46,091 nucleotides of DNA from UBA937 sp031549725 (GCA_031549725.1 JAVBPH010000008.1:1-46091), one strand, 5' to 3'. Shown: positions 1 through 8,903, numbered from the stretch's first letter. The notes: generated by a model not told the origin, from the sequence alone. A program made the numbers and translations.

Positions 1-137
1 GCTTTTTCAAAATGTCAAATTTTGAAAAAGCAACCTTAGATGTACGTGCAGAAAGAATACTATTTTATTTATGGGTAAGGAAATAGCATTCTTTCTGCAA
101 AAGCCTTTTTCAAAACTAACCGAGTTTTGAAAAAGGC
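1..137. repeat. Three-hairpin repeat element, left copy
   Basis: The first 137 bases recur without a mismatch, in the same orientation, as the last 137 bases (45955-46091). The unit is three hairpins: a 12-bp stem at 1-31, an 18-bp stem with one mismatch at about 52-109, and a 15-bp stem with a 5-base loop at 103-137. Its ends are near-inverted repeats of GGCTTTTTCAAAA. It has no ORF. It could be a MITE-like or REP-like mobile unit. That the window begins and ends exactly at this unit also fits an assembly that broke, or was circularised, at a repeat. A third, diverged copy lies at 39478-39864. Confidence 0.9.
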
Positions 138-166
138 TCATTTATAAATCCCTTTAGGAGCAAAAT

Positions 167-1096
167 ATGCATTATGGTTTAAAAATCCGGATAGAACCTT
201 CAAGGACTTGTTCTTTCATCCACTTAATACAACCAACTGGTTTTTGTGTTGTACTATTTTTACTGTTTGGTATTTTTCTTTCCTGCCAGGGACCTGTGGG
301 TTCATCAAAACCCGAGGATACGGATAATAAGACCTTTACATTTAAAGCAGGTGGTGTGGATATTAGTAACAGCGAAATCCTGCAAGCTGTTTACCTGGAA
401 GCTGATGCGGCTTATCCCAACGGAGGGATCAGCCTGGACCTATCGGGCTGTTTCGGTTCGAGCATAGATTATGCCGATGTTTCTGCGAATATTAAAAGCC
501 GTTTTGTTTCGGTGATACTGCCGGATTCGGTGCTGGATATAAATGATGCATCGATGAATGAAACAGGAGCTTTTAAAGGATTTGCTTCGCTTAAGAACAT
601 TTCAGGGGCTAAGGTAACTTCCGTGGGCTGGTTGGCCTTCTCAGGCTGTACTTCCCTAGAAACCGCAGAGTTTCCAGAGCTGCTGCAGATCGGCGGCGGG
701 GCATTTGGCAACTGCCTTTCTCTGACCGCAGCAGACTTTCCTAAGATGGAGGCCATAGGCAGCAGTGCATTTTATAATTGTTCTTCGCTGACATCTGTAA
801 ATTTTCCGCAGTTGACGAGGATCTCCCAATATGTTTTCAGAGGCTGCACTTCACTGGTATCCGGCGGTTTTCCCAAGGCCACAATTATTTTTGATCATGC
901 ATTTATTGAATGCATAGTCTTTGAAAATCTGACACTGGGTCCCTCATACTATTCGGTGTTTAACGATATTTTCAACGGAATCTCCGGCAACACGATTACC
1001 ATTAATGTTCCCTCCGCCAATATGGCAAATTACAGCAGCTGGGCAGGAACCGCATTTTTTGGACCCGATGTTACTATAGTAATTGCCGGATATTGA
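167..1096 (+). CDS. BspA-like leucine-rich-repeat lipoprotein
   Basis: 309 residues. A long basic N-terminus leads into a hydrophobic stretch (about residues 26-39) ending in a lipobox-like LSC, so this should be a lipoprotein anchored through Cys40. Residues about 130-245 hold around five imperfect 22-24-residue repeats of the BspA/LRR_5 type (pattern GCTSL...FP.L..IG..AF). The family is known for surface proteins in adhesion and glycan or host contact in treponemes, Bacteroides and trichomonads; the ligand here cannot be inferred. The start at 167 is supported by AGGAG seven bases upstream. The gene stands alone, 29 bases after the left repeat element, and is followed by a good intrinsic terminator at 1184-1217. 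Confidence 0.85.
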   Translation: MHYGLKIRIEPSRTCSFIHLIQPTGFCVVLFLLFGIFLSCQGPVGSSKPEDTDNKTFTFKAGGVDISNSEILQAVYLEADAAYPNGGISLDLSGCFGSSIDYADVSANIKSRFVSVILPDSVLDINDASMNETGAFKGFASLKNISGAKVTSVGWLAFSGCTSLETAEFPELLQIGGGAFGNCLSLTAADFPKMEAIGSSAFYNCSSLTSVNFPQLTRISQYVFRGCTSLVSGGFPKATIIFDHAFIECIVFENLTLGPSYYSVFNDIFNGISGNTITINVPSANMANYSSWAGTAFFGPDVTIVIAGY

Positions 1097-1183
1097 TAAT
1101 TCTACTGGGATTCAACCGGAGAAATTCCTATATTAAAATTATTCTTAGGGAAATATTGCGGTTTCCGGCGGAGTAAATCAGGA

Positions 1184-1217
1184 GGCGTCCTTACTTTTTA
1201 AGGATGCCATGTTTTTT
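1184..1217 (+). terminator. Intrinsic terminator of the LRR lipoprotein gene
   Basis: GGCGTCCTT and AAGGATGCC form a 9-bp stem with one G-U pair around a 7-base loop. A run of six T follows three bases later. It lies 88 bases after the stop codon. Confidence 0.75.
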
Positions 1218-1229
1218 ATGATATTAATC

Positions 1230-1270
1230 ACAAACCTCGCCGCAGAGCGCGCGGGGGCGGCGAGGTTTGT
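1230..1270. repeat. GC-rich perfect hairpin, 14-bp stem
   Basis: ACAAACCTCGCCGC (1230-1243) pairs perfectly with 1257-1270 across a 13-base GC-rich loop. No T-run follows on either strand, so it is not a standard intrinsic terminator. It stands out as very GC-rich in an otherwise AT-rich gap. It could be a second transcription barrier or the 5' part of the structured region before bioY. Confidence 0.7.
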
Positions 1271-1295
1271 TGGTTCTGTAAGGTATGGATTTTAT

Positions 1296-1388
1296 GTGGG
1301 TTTAATACCCATACAATTTTGATTTACAAGATTTTAAGAACGCCCCAGGGCCTCCCATCCGGGAGCGTGCAGAAGGTATTAAACCCAC
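1296..1388. promoter_or_regulatory. Long-range inverted repeat upstream of bioY
   Basis: GTGGGTTTAATACC at 1296-1309 is the exact reverse complement of 1375-1388, 65 bases apart. Between the arms is a smaller hairpin (CTCCC-ATCC-GGGAG near 1352-1365, flanked by ACG/CGT). Either this is a 14-bp stem closing a structured leader RNA, or the arms are two inverted operator sites, each itself partly palindromic (GGGT..TTAAT..ACCC). It does not match any riboswitch I recognise and is not a clear BirA, BioR or BioQ box. The rest of the 1097-1477 gap holds the two hairpins listed above and no convincing gene. Confidence 0.55.
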
Positions 1389-1440
1389 TTGCGAATAAAA
1401 AACTTTTATCCCGAACATGATAATAAGAAAGTCCATCTTC

Positions 1441-1470
1441 TTGACAAGCAGCTCTTTGCTTCGGTAACCT
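1441..1470 (+). promoter_or_regulatory. Candidate bioY promoter
   Basis: A perfect TTGACA at 1441-1446 is followed after 18 bases by a poor -10 candidate, TAACCT (1465-1470). The bioY start codon lies seven bases further on. If used, the mRNA would be almost leaderless, and the inverted repeat at 1296-1388 would lie upstream of it as DNA operator sequence, not in the transcript. The weak -10 makes this tentative. Confidence 0.35.
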
Positions 1471-1477
1471 TAGGCCT

Positions 1478-2047
1478 ATGCAGAACACTTCTAAACATCA
1501 TGTGCTTATTAAAACAAGCCTCATCGCCCTGTTTGGGGCCCTTATTGCTGTGGGGACCTTTATTGCTATTCCCCTGCCCTTTACACCCCTTCCAGTGGTA
1601 CTTCAGAATTTTTGTGCTGTCCTGGCGGGCCTTGTGCTGGGTCCCTGGATGGGTTCCCTGGCGGTATTGCTTTACCTTATTGCCGGAGCGATTGGAGCGC
1701 CGGTATTCTCCGGTGCCAGCGGAGGTTTGGTCCGGTTTTTTGGCCCCACCGGCGGATATCTCTGGGGTTATTTACTTTCCGCTTTAGTTGCAGGACTAAT
1801 ACTGGGAACACCCAAGCCGGAAAAACCTATACATACAGGGCGTTACATATTAGCCACCGCTTTGTCTTTTCTTGTCATATATATTCCCGGACTTATTCAA
1901 ATGAAGTTTGTTCTGGATATTTCATGGGATAAAGTAGCCATCGCGGGATTTGTTCCCTTTCTTTTCGGAGATGTATTAAAGGGAATTGCCGCCGTTTTGG
2001 TTGCCCCAAGGCTCAGAAGGATTGTGGCGGACCAGCTCTATGGATAA
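1478..2047 (+). CDS. bioY: Biotin ECF transporter substrate-binding subunit BioY
   Basis: 189 residues, about the usual BioY length, with around six hydrophobic segments. Family signatures include the N-terminal IPLPFTPLPVVLQ stretch, LAGLVLGPWMG, YLIAGAIGAPVFSG and the glycine-rich FFGPTGGYLWGY. BioY is the membrane S-component that captures biotin. The ATPase and T-component follow at once, so this is a complete dedicated BioMNY-type importer, suggesting the organism scavenges biotin. The stop codon overlaps the next start by 8 bases, indicating translational coupling. No strong Shine-Dalgarno precedes the start, only a weak TAGG; an alternative is the near-leaderless promoter at 1441. Confidence 0.93.
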   Translation: MQNTSKHHVLIKTSLIALFGALIAVGTFIAIPLPFTPLPVVLQNFCAVLAGLVLGPWMGSLAVLLYLIAGAIGAPVFSGASGGLVRFFGPTGGYLWGYLLSALVAGLILGTPKPEKPIHTGRYILATALSFLVIYIPGLIQMKFVLDISWDKVAIAGFVPFLFGDVLKGIAAVLVAPRLRRIVADQLYG

Positions 2048-2801
2048 TGTTCTTTTTTCTATTAAAAATGTTTCGAAGATTTTTCCCAATGGAAATATTG
2101 CCTTGTCGGAAATAAATCTGGAAATTTTTGAAGGCCAGTGCCTTTTGATTGCCGGATCCAATGGTTCAGGAAAAACCCAGCTCATGAGAATTATCACCGG
2201 GCTGGTTGAGACCAGCCGGGGAACAGTTCTTTTCAAGGGCGCATCCCTCGACGGGTCCCTGGAAAAGGTCCGCCGGTCGGTGGGACTGGTTTTTCAGGAT
2301 GCGGATGCCCAACTGGTGGGTGATACCGTAGCGGAGGACATTGCCTTTGGACCTAAGAATTTAGGGTTCCCCAAAAATGAGGTTGAATTCCGGGTTTCAG
2401 AATCCGCAGATCAAATGGGTCTGGGGGATAAACTGCTTTATTCCCCCAGGAGGCTGTCCGGAGGGGAAAAACGGCGGCTGGCGGTGGCGGGGATTCTTGC
2501 CATGGGTTGTGATACCCTCATTTTTGATGAGCCCTTTGCAAACCTGGACTGGCCTGGGGTTATCCAGGTATTAAGGGCAATAAAAAGCCTGAAGGAAACA
2601 GGAAAAACCCTTATCATCCTGACCCATGAACTGGAGAAGGTTCTTGCTTTTGCGGACCGGCTGCTTATCCTCCACCGGGGAATCATAAAAGATGATGGAC
2701 CCCCGGAGGAAGTACTTAACAGGATCAAACCGGAATACGGTGTCCGGGACCCCAGAAAAAATTATTCTTCAATAAAGGATTGTTCATGGCTCGAAGAATG
2801 A
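2040..2801 (+). CDS. bioM: Biotin ECF transporter ATPase (BioM/EcfA)
   Basis: 253 residues, ABC ATPase. Walker A GSNGSGKTQL is near residue 40, the signature LSGGEKRRLA near 140, and Walker B LIFDEPFANLD just after; a Q-loop (FQDADAQLVG) resembles the EcfA/CbiO group. It should power biotin uptake through BioY with BioN. I chose the ATG at 2040, inside the end of bioY, because residues from there match the usual EcfA N-terminus (LFSIKNVSKIF), while the upstream in-frame extension merely reads through bioY in another frame. Only one ATPase gene is present, as in BioMNY systems, unlike the two-ATPase general ECF modules. Confidence 0.92.
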   Translation: MDNVLFSIKNVSKIFPNGNIALSEINLEIFEGQCLLIAGSNGSGKTQLMRIITGLVETSRGTVLFKGASLDGSLEKVRRSVGLVFQDADAQLVGDTVAEDIAFGPKNLGFPKNEVEFRVSESADQMGLGDKLLYSPRRLSGGEKRRLAVAGILAMGCDTLIFDEPFANLDWPGVIQVLRAIKSLKETGKTLIILTHELEKVLAFADRLLILHRGIIKDDGPPEEVLNRIKPEYGVRDPRKNYSSIKDCSWLEE

Positions 2802-3484
2802 CCCCCTATGCCTACAGGCCGGGGAACAGCCTTATCCATAAAGCTCCGGCATTGATAAAACTGCTACTGCTTTTTGCGGTTTCATTCTCCGCATTTTTTG
2901 GGGGCTTTCCCGGCCTGGCCGCAGCATCAATACTGATAATTTCCGGAGCTCTTATTGCCAGGATAAACCCCTGGGAACTTATGTACGGCAGCAAAGCCCT
3001 ATTGATCATGGCAGCGGCGGTGATATTGATCAGATCATTGCATTTTGATCAGACTGGTTTCTTTTTCAGCCGGGAAGGATTTATACTGGGCATTCAATTT
3101 TCCTGGGGCATGGTGGTATCATTTTCATCCGCGGCCCTTCTCTTTTCAACCAGTACCCTGGGTGAGATCCGGGATTCCCTTACCCAGGTTGAGAAAATTG
3201 TGCTTTGGCCTGTTTACTTTTTATCAGGATCATTAAAAAACAAAACCGGTTCGGTTCAGAAAAAGCAGATGGTTCAGCCTAAACTTGCACTGGGCATTTC
3301 CCTGATGCTGGGATTTATTCCGAGATTTTTTGAAATCTGGGAAAATACCCGGATGGCCTATGAAGCCCGGTCCGGAAAAAAAGGATTCCGGGAAATCATT
3401 ACCCTGCTTCCCTTGGTCTGCGAAAGAATGATTGTAGCCGCAGCAGAAACTGCGGAAGCCATGGATAGCCGGGGAATTTTATAA
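2786..3484 (+). CDS. bioN: Biotin ECF transporter transmembrane T-component (BioN/EcfT)
   Basis: 232 residues with four to five hydrophobic segments and a late EcfT coupling-helix-like stretch (MAYEARSG) before the C-terminal region, as in EcfT/CbiQ proteins. The T-component links BioY to the ATPase. The ATG at 2786 has AAAGGA six bases upstream; a TTG six bases earlier is possible but less likely. The start lies 16 bases inside bioM, so the three genes form one tightly coupled operon, closed by the hairpin at 3501-3527. Confidence 0.88.
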   Translation: MARRMTPYAYRPGNSLIHKAPALIKLLLLFAVSFSAFFGGFPGLAAASILIISGALIARINPWELMYGSKALLIMAAAVILIRSLHFDQTGFFFSREGFILGIQFSWGMVVSFSSAALLFSTSTLGEIRDSLTQVEKIVLWPVYFLSGSLKNKTGSVQKKQMVQPKLALGISLMLGFIPRFFEIWENTRMAYEARSGKKGFREIITLLPLVCERMIVAAAETAEAMDSRGIL

Positions 3485-3500
3485 TCCCGGTTCCGCTAAA

Positions 3501-3527
3501 AAACAGGCCCCGGTCCGGGGCCTGTTT
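3501..3527. terminator. Bidirectional terminator between bioN and ppdK
   Basis: AAACAGGCCCCGG pairs with CCGGGGCCTGTTT almost without a loop, giving A- and T-flanked GC-rich arms that work in both directions. It sits between two convergent genes, 16 bases after bioN and 19 bases after the end of ppdK. Confidence 0.85.
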
Positions 3528-3546
3528 ACTATGAATTATCCTTCAG

Positions 3547-6210
3547 TTACTTCTTGGAATTCCTGATAACCGCCTGGGCTCCTGCAAGCCTTGCCAGGGG
3601 TACCCGGTAGGGAGAACACGATACATAACTCAGCCCGGTCCGGTAACAGAAATCAATAGTCTGGGGATCACCACCGTGCTCACCGCAGATACCGATCTTG
3701 AGATCAGCCTTAACGCCGCGTCCTTTTTTGGTGGCAATTTCCATGAGCAAACCCACACCCTTTTCATCTATTGATTTAAAGGGATCGGTTTCAAAAACAT
3801 TTTTTTCCAGGTAAACCGGCATAAAGGAACCCACATCATCCCGGCTGAACGCAAAGGTCATCTGGGTAAGGTCGTTGGTACCAAAGCTGAAGAAATCCGC
3901 ATAATTGGCAATCCGGTCTGCGAGGAGCGCAGCCCTGGGAACCTCAATCATGGTTCCGATTCTTATGGGAATAGTAACCTTGGCTTTTTCCATGACGGAT
4001 TTAATTATTTTTTCAGCACTGGGCCGGATCATGGCCAATTCCCGTTCATCACAGACTATGGGAATCATAATTTCGGGATGGACGGGAATTTTCTTCTTGA
4101 CGCAGTCCACCGCAGCCAGGGCAATGGCTTCAACCTGCATATCATAAATTTCAGGATATGTTACGGCCAGCCGGCAGCCCCGGTGACCCAGCATGGGGTT
4201 TGATTCATGAAGACGGTCAATTTTAGGCTGGAGCACGCTGACAGTAATATTAAGCTGTTTTGCCAGATCGGCAATTTCAGATTTTGTATGGGGAACAAAT
4301 TCATGGAGCGGCGGGTCCAAAAGACGGATTGTTACGGGCTTGCCGTTCATGGCTTTAAAAATACCAAAAAAATCTTTTTTCTGGAGAGGCAGGATCTTTT
4401 TCAGTGCCGCCTTCCGTTCCGCTTCATTATCCGCCAGGATCATAGCCCTGAAGTGGATCAGCTTATCCTTGTCAAAGAACATATGTTCTGTCCGGCAGAG
4501 TCCCACCCCATCGGCCCCAAAATCAAATGCCCGTTTAACATCCTCAGGCTGGTCGGCATTGGTTCTGACCTTAAAGCCCTTCACATCCCCCCGGACCGAA
4601 GCTGTCCGAACGTCATCACACCATGACAGGAAGAGACTCATATCCTTGGAGATTTTCGGCAATATCAGGGAAAGTTTTCCGCTGTACACGTTTCCGGTGG
4701 AACCATCGACGGTAATCCAATCTCCTTCCTTGAAGCTTGTACCGCCAATAACAACCTTTTTCCCCTGAACAGAAACACCCTTGGCGCCGGCTACACAGGG
4801 AGTTCCCATACCCCGGGCAACGACCGCAGCGTGGCTGGTCATTCCTCCGGTGGAAGTAAGGATACCCTCCGATACCACCATTCCGCCGATATCCTCAGGA
4901 CTGGTTTCTTTCCGGACCAGCACAACCTTTTCTCCCTTGGCATACCACTCCTCGGAATCCTTTGCGGTGAAAACAATCCGCCCGCAGGCAGCCCCCGGGG
5001 ATGCATTCAAGCCCCTGGTAAGGGACTTGGCAGTTTTAACGGCCTTGGGATCAATCATAGGATGGAGAAGCTGATCCAGATGGTCCGGGCTTACCCGGAG
5101 GATAGCTTCTTCTTTGGTGATCAGTTTTTCCGCCACCATGTCCACTGCGCATTTAACAGCGGCAGCTCCGGCCCGTTTCCCGTTCCGGGTCTGGAGTATA
5201 AAGAGTTCACCCTGCTGAACGGTGAATTCCATATCCTGCATATCCTTAAAATGCTTTTCCAGCCGGTCCTTAATTGCCACCAGCTGGTCATAGACCTTTT
5301 TATTCTTTTTTGCCAGGGTAGCAATTTTTTCAGGTGTTCTGATGCCTGCTACCACGTCTTCGCCCTGGGCATTCATCAGGTATTCTCCGTAGAATTGATT
5401 GACCCCCGTGGAGGGATCCCTGCTGAAACAGACGCCCGTACCGGAATCATCCCCGAAATTGCCGAAAACCATGGACTGGATATTAACGGCGGTTCCCCGG
5501 ACATTCCTGATTTCATTGATCTGACGGTATTTGATGGCCCGTTCGTTCATCCATGAGCCAAAAACCGCATTAACGGCTCCCCACATCTGGTCAATAGGAT
5601 TCTGGGGAAAATCCTTTTTGGCATGTTTCTTAACGATTTTTTTGTATTCATCCACCAGCTTTTCCAGGTCCTTTGCATCGAGACCCGTATCTAGCTCAAC
5701 TTTTTTTGCTTTTTTCATGGAAGCCAGGGCATGCTCAAATTCATCATGCTCCACTCCCATGACCACATCACCATACATCTGGATAAACCGGCGGTAGGCA
5801 TCCCAGGCAAACCGGGGATTTCCGGTTTTATTGGCCAAACCAACAACAGCCTTATCATTTATACCAAGGTTAAGGATGGTATCCATCATGCCGGGCATGG
5901 AGACCGCTGCTCCGGACCGGACTGAAACCAGAAGCGGGTCATTGGGATCGCCAAGTTTTTTTCCCATGGTCGATTCAAGCTTTTTAAGGGTTTCCAGTAC
6001 ATCATTTTCCAAACCATTCGGATATTTTTTGTTATTTTCATAGTAAGCAGCACAAACCTCAGTAGAAATGGTAAATCCCGGAGGGACCGGAATTCCCAGG
6101 TTTGTCATCTCAGCCAGATTGGCACCTTTTCCGCCTAAAAGATCTTTCATTTTTGCAGCGCCTTCGGCTTTACCTTTGCCGAAGAAATAAACATATTTTT
6201 GTTTATTCAT
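3547..6210 (-). CDS. ppdK: Pyruvate, phosphate dikinase
   Basis: 887 residues, the normal length. The enzyme interconverts pyruvate + ATP + Pi with PEP + AMP + PPi. The order is canonical: N-terminal ATP-grasp (GGKGANLAEM near 27), the swivelling phosphohistidine domain with catalytic His in TGGMTSHAAVVARGMGTP (about residue 460), and the C-terminal PEP/pyruvate TIM barrel (LGHRGCRL, SFGTNDLTQMTFAFSRDD, GICGEHGGDP). In anaerobic fermenters PPDK often runs glycolytically, gaining extra ATP from PEP with PPi; that role is inferred. A textbook Shine-Dalgarno GGAGG lies five bases before the ATG. The gene is divergent from the hrpA-like gene and shares no operon. Confidence 0.97.
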   Translation of the reverse strand: MNKQKYVYFFGKGKAEGAAKMKDLLGGKGANLAEMTNLGIPVPPGFTISTEVCAAYYENNKKYPNGLENDVLETLKKLESTMGKKLGDPNDPLLVSVRSGAAVSMPGMMDTILNLGINDKAVVGLANKTGNPRFAWDAYRRFIQMYGDVVMGVEHDEFEHALASMKKAKKVELDTGLDAKDLEKLVDEYKKIVKKHAKKDFPQNPIDQMWGAVNAVFGSWMNERAIKYRQINEIRNVRGTAVNIQSMVFGNFGDDSGTGVCFSRDPSTGVNQFYGEYLMNAQGEDVVAGIRTPEKIATLAKKNKKVYDQLVAIKDRLEKHFKDMQDMEFTVQQGELFILQTRNGKRAGAAAVKCAVDMVAEKLITKEEAILRVSPDHLDQLLHPMIDPKAVKTAKSLTRGLNASPGAACGRIVFTAKDSEEWYAKGEKVVLVRKETSPEDIGGMVVSEGILTSTGGMTSHAAVVARGMGTPCVAGAKGVSVQGKKVVIGGTSFKEGDWITVDGSTGNVYSGKLSLILPKISKDMSLFLSWCDDVRTASVRGDVKGFKVRTNADQPEDVKRAFDFGADGVGLCRTEHMFFDKDKLIHFRAMILADNEAERKAALKKILPLQKKDFFGIFKAMNGKPVTIRLLDPPLHEFVPHTKSEIADLAKQLNITVSVLQPKIDRLHESNPMLGHRGCRLAVTYPEIYDMQVEAIALAAVDCVKKKIPVHPEIMIPIVCDERELAMIRPSAEKIIKSVMEKAKVTIPIRIGTMIEVPRAALLADRIANYADFFSFGTNDLTQMTFAFSRDDVGSFMPVYLEKNVFETDPFKSIDEKGVGLLMEIATKKGRGVKADLKIGICGEHGGDPQTIDFCYRTGLSYVSCSPYRVPLARLAGAQAVIRNSKK

Positions 6211-6276
6211 TTAGTCCTCCATCATATCTGTTTTTTAACAATATCACATTTATGAAAAAAAGGAAGCCCCGACTGA

Positions 6277-6305
6277 TTGCGAATACTAGAGCTCTGTCCT
6301 ATTAT
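6277..6305 (+). promoter_or_regulatory. Promoter of the hrpA-like gene, probably leaderless
   Basis: TTGCGA (6277-6282), exactly 17 bases, then TATTAT (6300-6305). Transcription would start at about 6312, which is the A of the chosen ATG. No Shine-Dalgarno is present. Confidence 0.55.
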
Positions 6306-6311
6306 ATAAAT

Positions 6312-8813
6312 ATGGATTATTTAGATTTACCGGTTTATAAGCATAAAGACCTGATTTTGGAAGCCCTGAAGACTCATCAGGTAATTGTTGTGGAAAGTCC
6401 CACCGGTTCAGGGAAAACCACCCAAATGCCTGTCATCCTTTATGAAGCAGGTTTTACCCAATATGGAATAATCGGGGTAACCCAGCCCCGGCGGATTGCT
6501 GCGGTATCGGTCAGTGAATTTATCGCCCGGCAGATGAAAACCCACATTCCCGGTATTGTGGGCTACAAAATGCGTTTTGAGGACCGGACCAACCATTCCA
6601 CGGCTATTAAAATCATGACCGACGGAATTCTTCTGCAGGAAATGAAACTCGACCCTTATCTGACAAAATACGGCCTTATTGTGGTCGATGAGGCCCATGA
6701 ACGGAGCCTGACCATCGATTTTATCCTGGGACTGTTAAAACGGGTTCTGGAAGAACGGCCGGAATTTAAAGTGATTATTTCATCGGCTACTATTAATGCC
6801 CAGGTTTTCTCCGAATACTTCGGGGAATGCCCGGTGGTAAAAATTGAAGCCATCACCTATCCTGTAACCCTGGTTTACGATCCCCCGTCGGTTCCTTCTT
6901 CCTCCGACGGGTCGTCCCCGGGGCAGCTTGCGGAAGACGCCAGGTTTGATAAAATCCTTTCAATTATCGAAAGAGTTATCGGTGAAAGACGCAAGGGGGA
7001 TGTGCTTATTTTTCTTCCCGGTGAAAAAACAATCAAGGAATGTATGACCAGGCTGATGATGAGTCCGGTGGGCAAAAATATTCATATCGTGCCCCTCTAT
7101 GGCCGGCTTGGCAAGGATGAACAGGACCGGGTTTTTGAAAACGCCCCCTGGGGAAAAACCAAGGTGGTGGTGTCCACCAATATTGCGGAAACATCAGTTA
7201 CTATTGACGGCATTACCACAGTAATCGATTCCGGTCTGGCAAAACTCAATTATTATAGCCCCAAAACCTTTACTTCCAGCCTTATAGAAGGCCCAGTTTC
7301 CAAGGCTTCCGCAAACCAGCGGAAAGGCCGGGCAGGACGGACCCAGGAAGGAAGCTGTTACAGGCTATACCCCAGAAAGGATTTTGAAAACCGGGCCCTT
7401 TTCACCACCGAAGAAATTTACCGGACCGATTTATCCGAGGTGGTCCTCAGGATGGCGGACCTGGGGATAACCGAATTTGAGGAATTTGATTTTATATCCC
7501 CCCCCAACAGGGAAGGTCTTCTGGCGGCCATTGAAACCCTTAATCTTCTGGATGCCCTGAATAAGGATCAGACCCTTTCGGATATCGGCAAGATGATGAC
7601 CCAGTTTCCCCTGCCCCCCCGGCAGTCCAGGATTATTGTTGAAGCCGTTTTAAAATATCCCCATGTAACCCAGGAAACAATTATCGCTGCAGCATTTTTA
7701 TCAACCCAGAGCCCCTATGTGCTGCCCCCGGGGGAAGAACTGGATGCCCGCAGGGCCCATCACCGTTTCAGGGACAGCGCCGGGGATTTTGTGTCCTACC
7801 TGAAATTGTATAAAGCCTACAAGGAAACCTACGATATAAACAAGTTCTGCGAAAAAAATTATCTGGATGAAAAAACCATGAACGAGATATCCAATGTGAC
7901 GGAACAGCTGGAACAGATTCTGTCTTCCCTGGGGATTCCCACCCTGTCCGGGGGAGGTACCCAGGATTACCTTTGTTCCATTGCAAAAGGGATGATCCAG
8001 TTTGTCTGTGTCCGGGAGGGACGGGACATGTACAGAACCCTCACCGCGGACAGGATTTTTATTCATCCCGGTTCGGTGATGTTCAAAATGGATCCCCAGT
8101 ATATTGTGGCCGGCGAAATTGTCAAAACCACCAGAATGTATGCCATGTCGGTATCGCCCCTAACCAGGGAAGCCCTGGAAAGAATTTCCCCGGATCTGCT
8201 GGATGCGCTCCGGGAAAAATCAGGCACCACCGAAGGCAGGGGAAAACGGTCCAGGGACTTTACCAATAATATTAAGATTGCCAACGAAATATTCGAGGTG
8301 ATTACATTTAAGGGTAAAAAAATGGCCCTGCTTCCCTGGGAAAACCTGCGCAGAATAAAGGATGATATTTCCCGGGAAACCATAGGAATGTTCAGGGGTC
8401 TCCGGGGTTGTATTATCATAAACAACAAACATGTTCTGCTGGAAGGGGAAAAGCTTGACCTGATCCTTTCCCTGGTGGAAAACCTGGATATTGACAATGC
8501 ATTGACCAGGAAATGGCCGAAGAAAAAAAACTTCAATTCAAAGGAAAAATTGGTTGATTTAATTGAATTATTACCGCTGCTGTTAACCCCCGCGGTATGG
8601 AAGGAAGGCAAAAAAGAGCTGGGGTTCATCTGTTTATTTACGGATGACCAGAATAATTACTGGTTCAAATGTTCCAGGGGATTTCACACGGCTTTAAACG
8701 AAAGTCTTGCCAGTGTGGAAGCCCTGATAGATGAACTGGATGACGAGGTTGATCTGGAGCTGAAAAATATGGTCAACCAGACCTACCGGCGGCTGGCTTC
8801 ATTTTTGGATTAG
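6312..8813 (+). CDS. hrpA: DEAH-box ATP-dependent RNA helicase, HrpA/HrpB-like
   Basis: 833 residues from the chosen start. Motifs in order: ESPTGSGKTTQMP (I), TQPRRIAA (Ia), VDEAHERS (II, DEAH), SSATIN (III), STNIAETSVTIDG (V) and QRKGRAGRTQEG (VI), then the HA2 and OB-fold regions typical of DEAH/RHA helicases. The family unwinds RNA or RNPs; its bacterial role is poorly defined. The reading frame is open further upstream, with an ATG at 6252 giving 853 residues, but family members start close to LPVYKHKDLI, and a promoter is spaced so that transcription begins at 6312. Neither ATG has a ribosome-binding site. The C-terminus is shorter than E. coli HrpA, close to other spirochaete and HrpB-size proteins. 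Confidence 0.88.
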   Translation: MDYLDLPVYKHKDLILEALKTHQVIVVESPTGSGKTTQMPVILYEAGFTQYGIIGVTQPRRIAAVSVSEFIARQMKTHIPGIVGYKMRFEDRTNHSTAIKIMTDGILLQEMKLDPYLTKYGLIVVDEAHERSLTIDFILGLLKRVLEERPEFKVIISSATINAQVFSEYFGECPVVKIEAITYPVTLVYDPPSVPSSSDGSSPGQLAEDARFDKILSIIERVIGERRKGDVLIFLPGEKTIKECMTRLMMSPVGKNIHIVPLYGRLGKDEQDRVFENAPWGKTKVVVSTNIAETSVTIDGITTVIDSGLAKLNYYSPKTFTSSLIEGPVSKASANQRKGRAGRTQEGSCYRLYPRKDFENRALFTTEEIYRTDLSEVVLRMADLGITEFEEFDFISPPNREGLLAAIETLNLLDALNKDQTLSDIGKMMTQFPLPPRQSRIIVEAVLKYPHVTQETIIAAAFLSTQSPYVLPPGEELDARRAHHRFRDSAGDFVSYLKLYKAYKETYDINKFCEKNYLDEKTMNEISNVTEQLEQILSSLGIPTLSGGGTQDYLCSIAKGMIQFVCVREGRDMYRTLTADRIFIHPGSVMFKMDPQYIVAGEIVKTTRMYAMSVSPLTREALERISPDLLDALREKSGTTEGRGKRSRDFTNNIKIANEIFEVITFKGKKMALLPWENLRRIKDDISRETIGMFRGLRGCIIINNKHVLLEGEKLDLILSLVENLDIDNALTRKWPKKKNFNSKEKLVDLIELLPLLLTPAVWKEGKKELGFICLFTDDQNNYWFKCSRGFHTALNESLASVEALIDELDDEVDLELKNMVNQTYRRLASFLD

Positions 8814-8903
8814 TTATAGTGCAATCTTTAAAGACCTTAAAAGGCTGGTTCTTTGCCTATAAGATTCTGGCTACTTACTCATCCGCCGCCAATATATCTT
8901 AGA

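Noticed and set aside
1389..1787. 132-codon open frame overlapping bioY in another frame
   Set aside because: BioY is certain in its own frame, and this frame has no family features or ribosome site.
4207..5556. Several plus-strand open frames inside ppdK
   Set aside because: They are shadows of a well-conserved minus-strand enzyme and show no domain.
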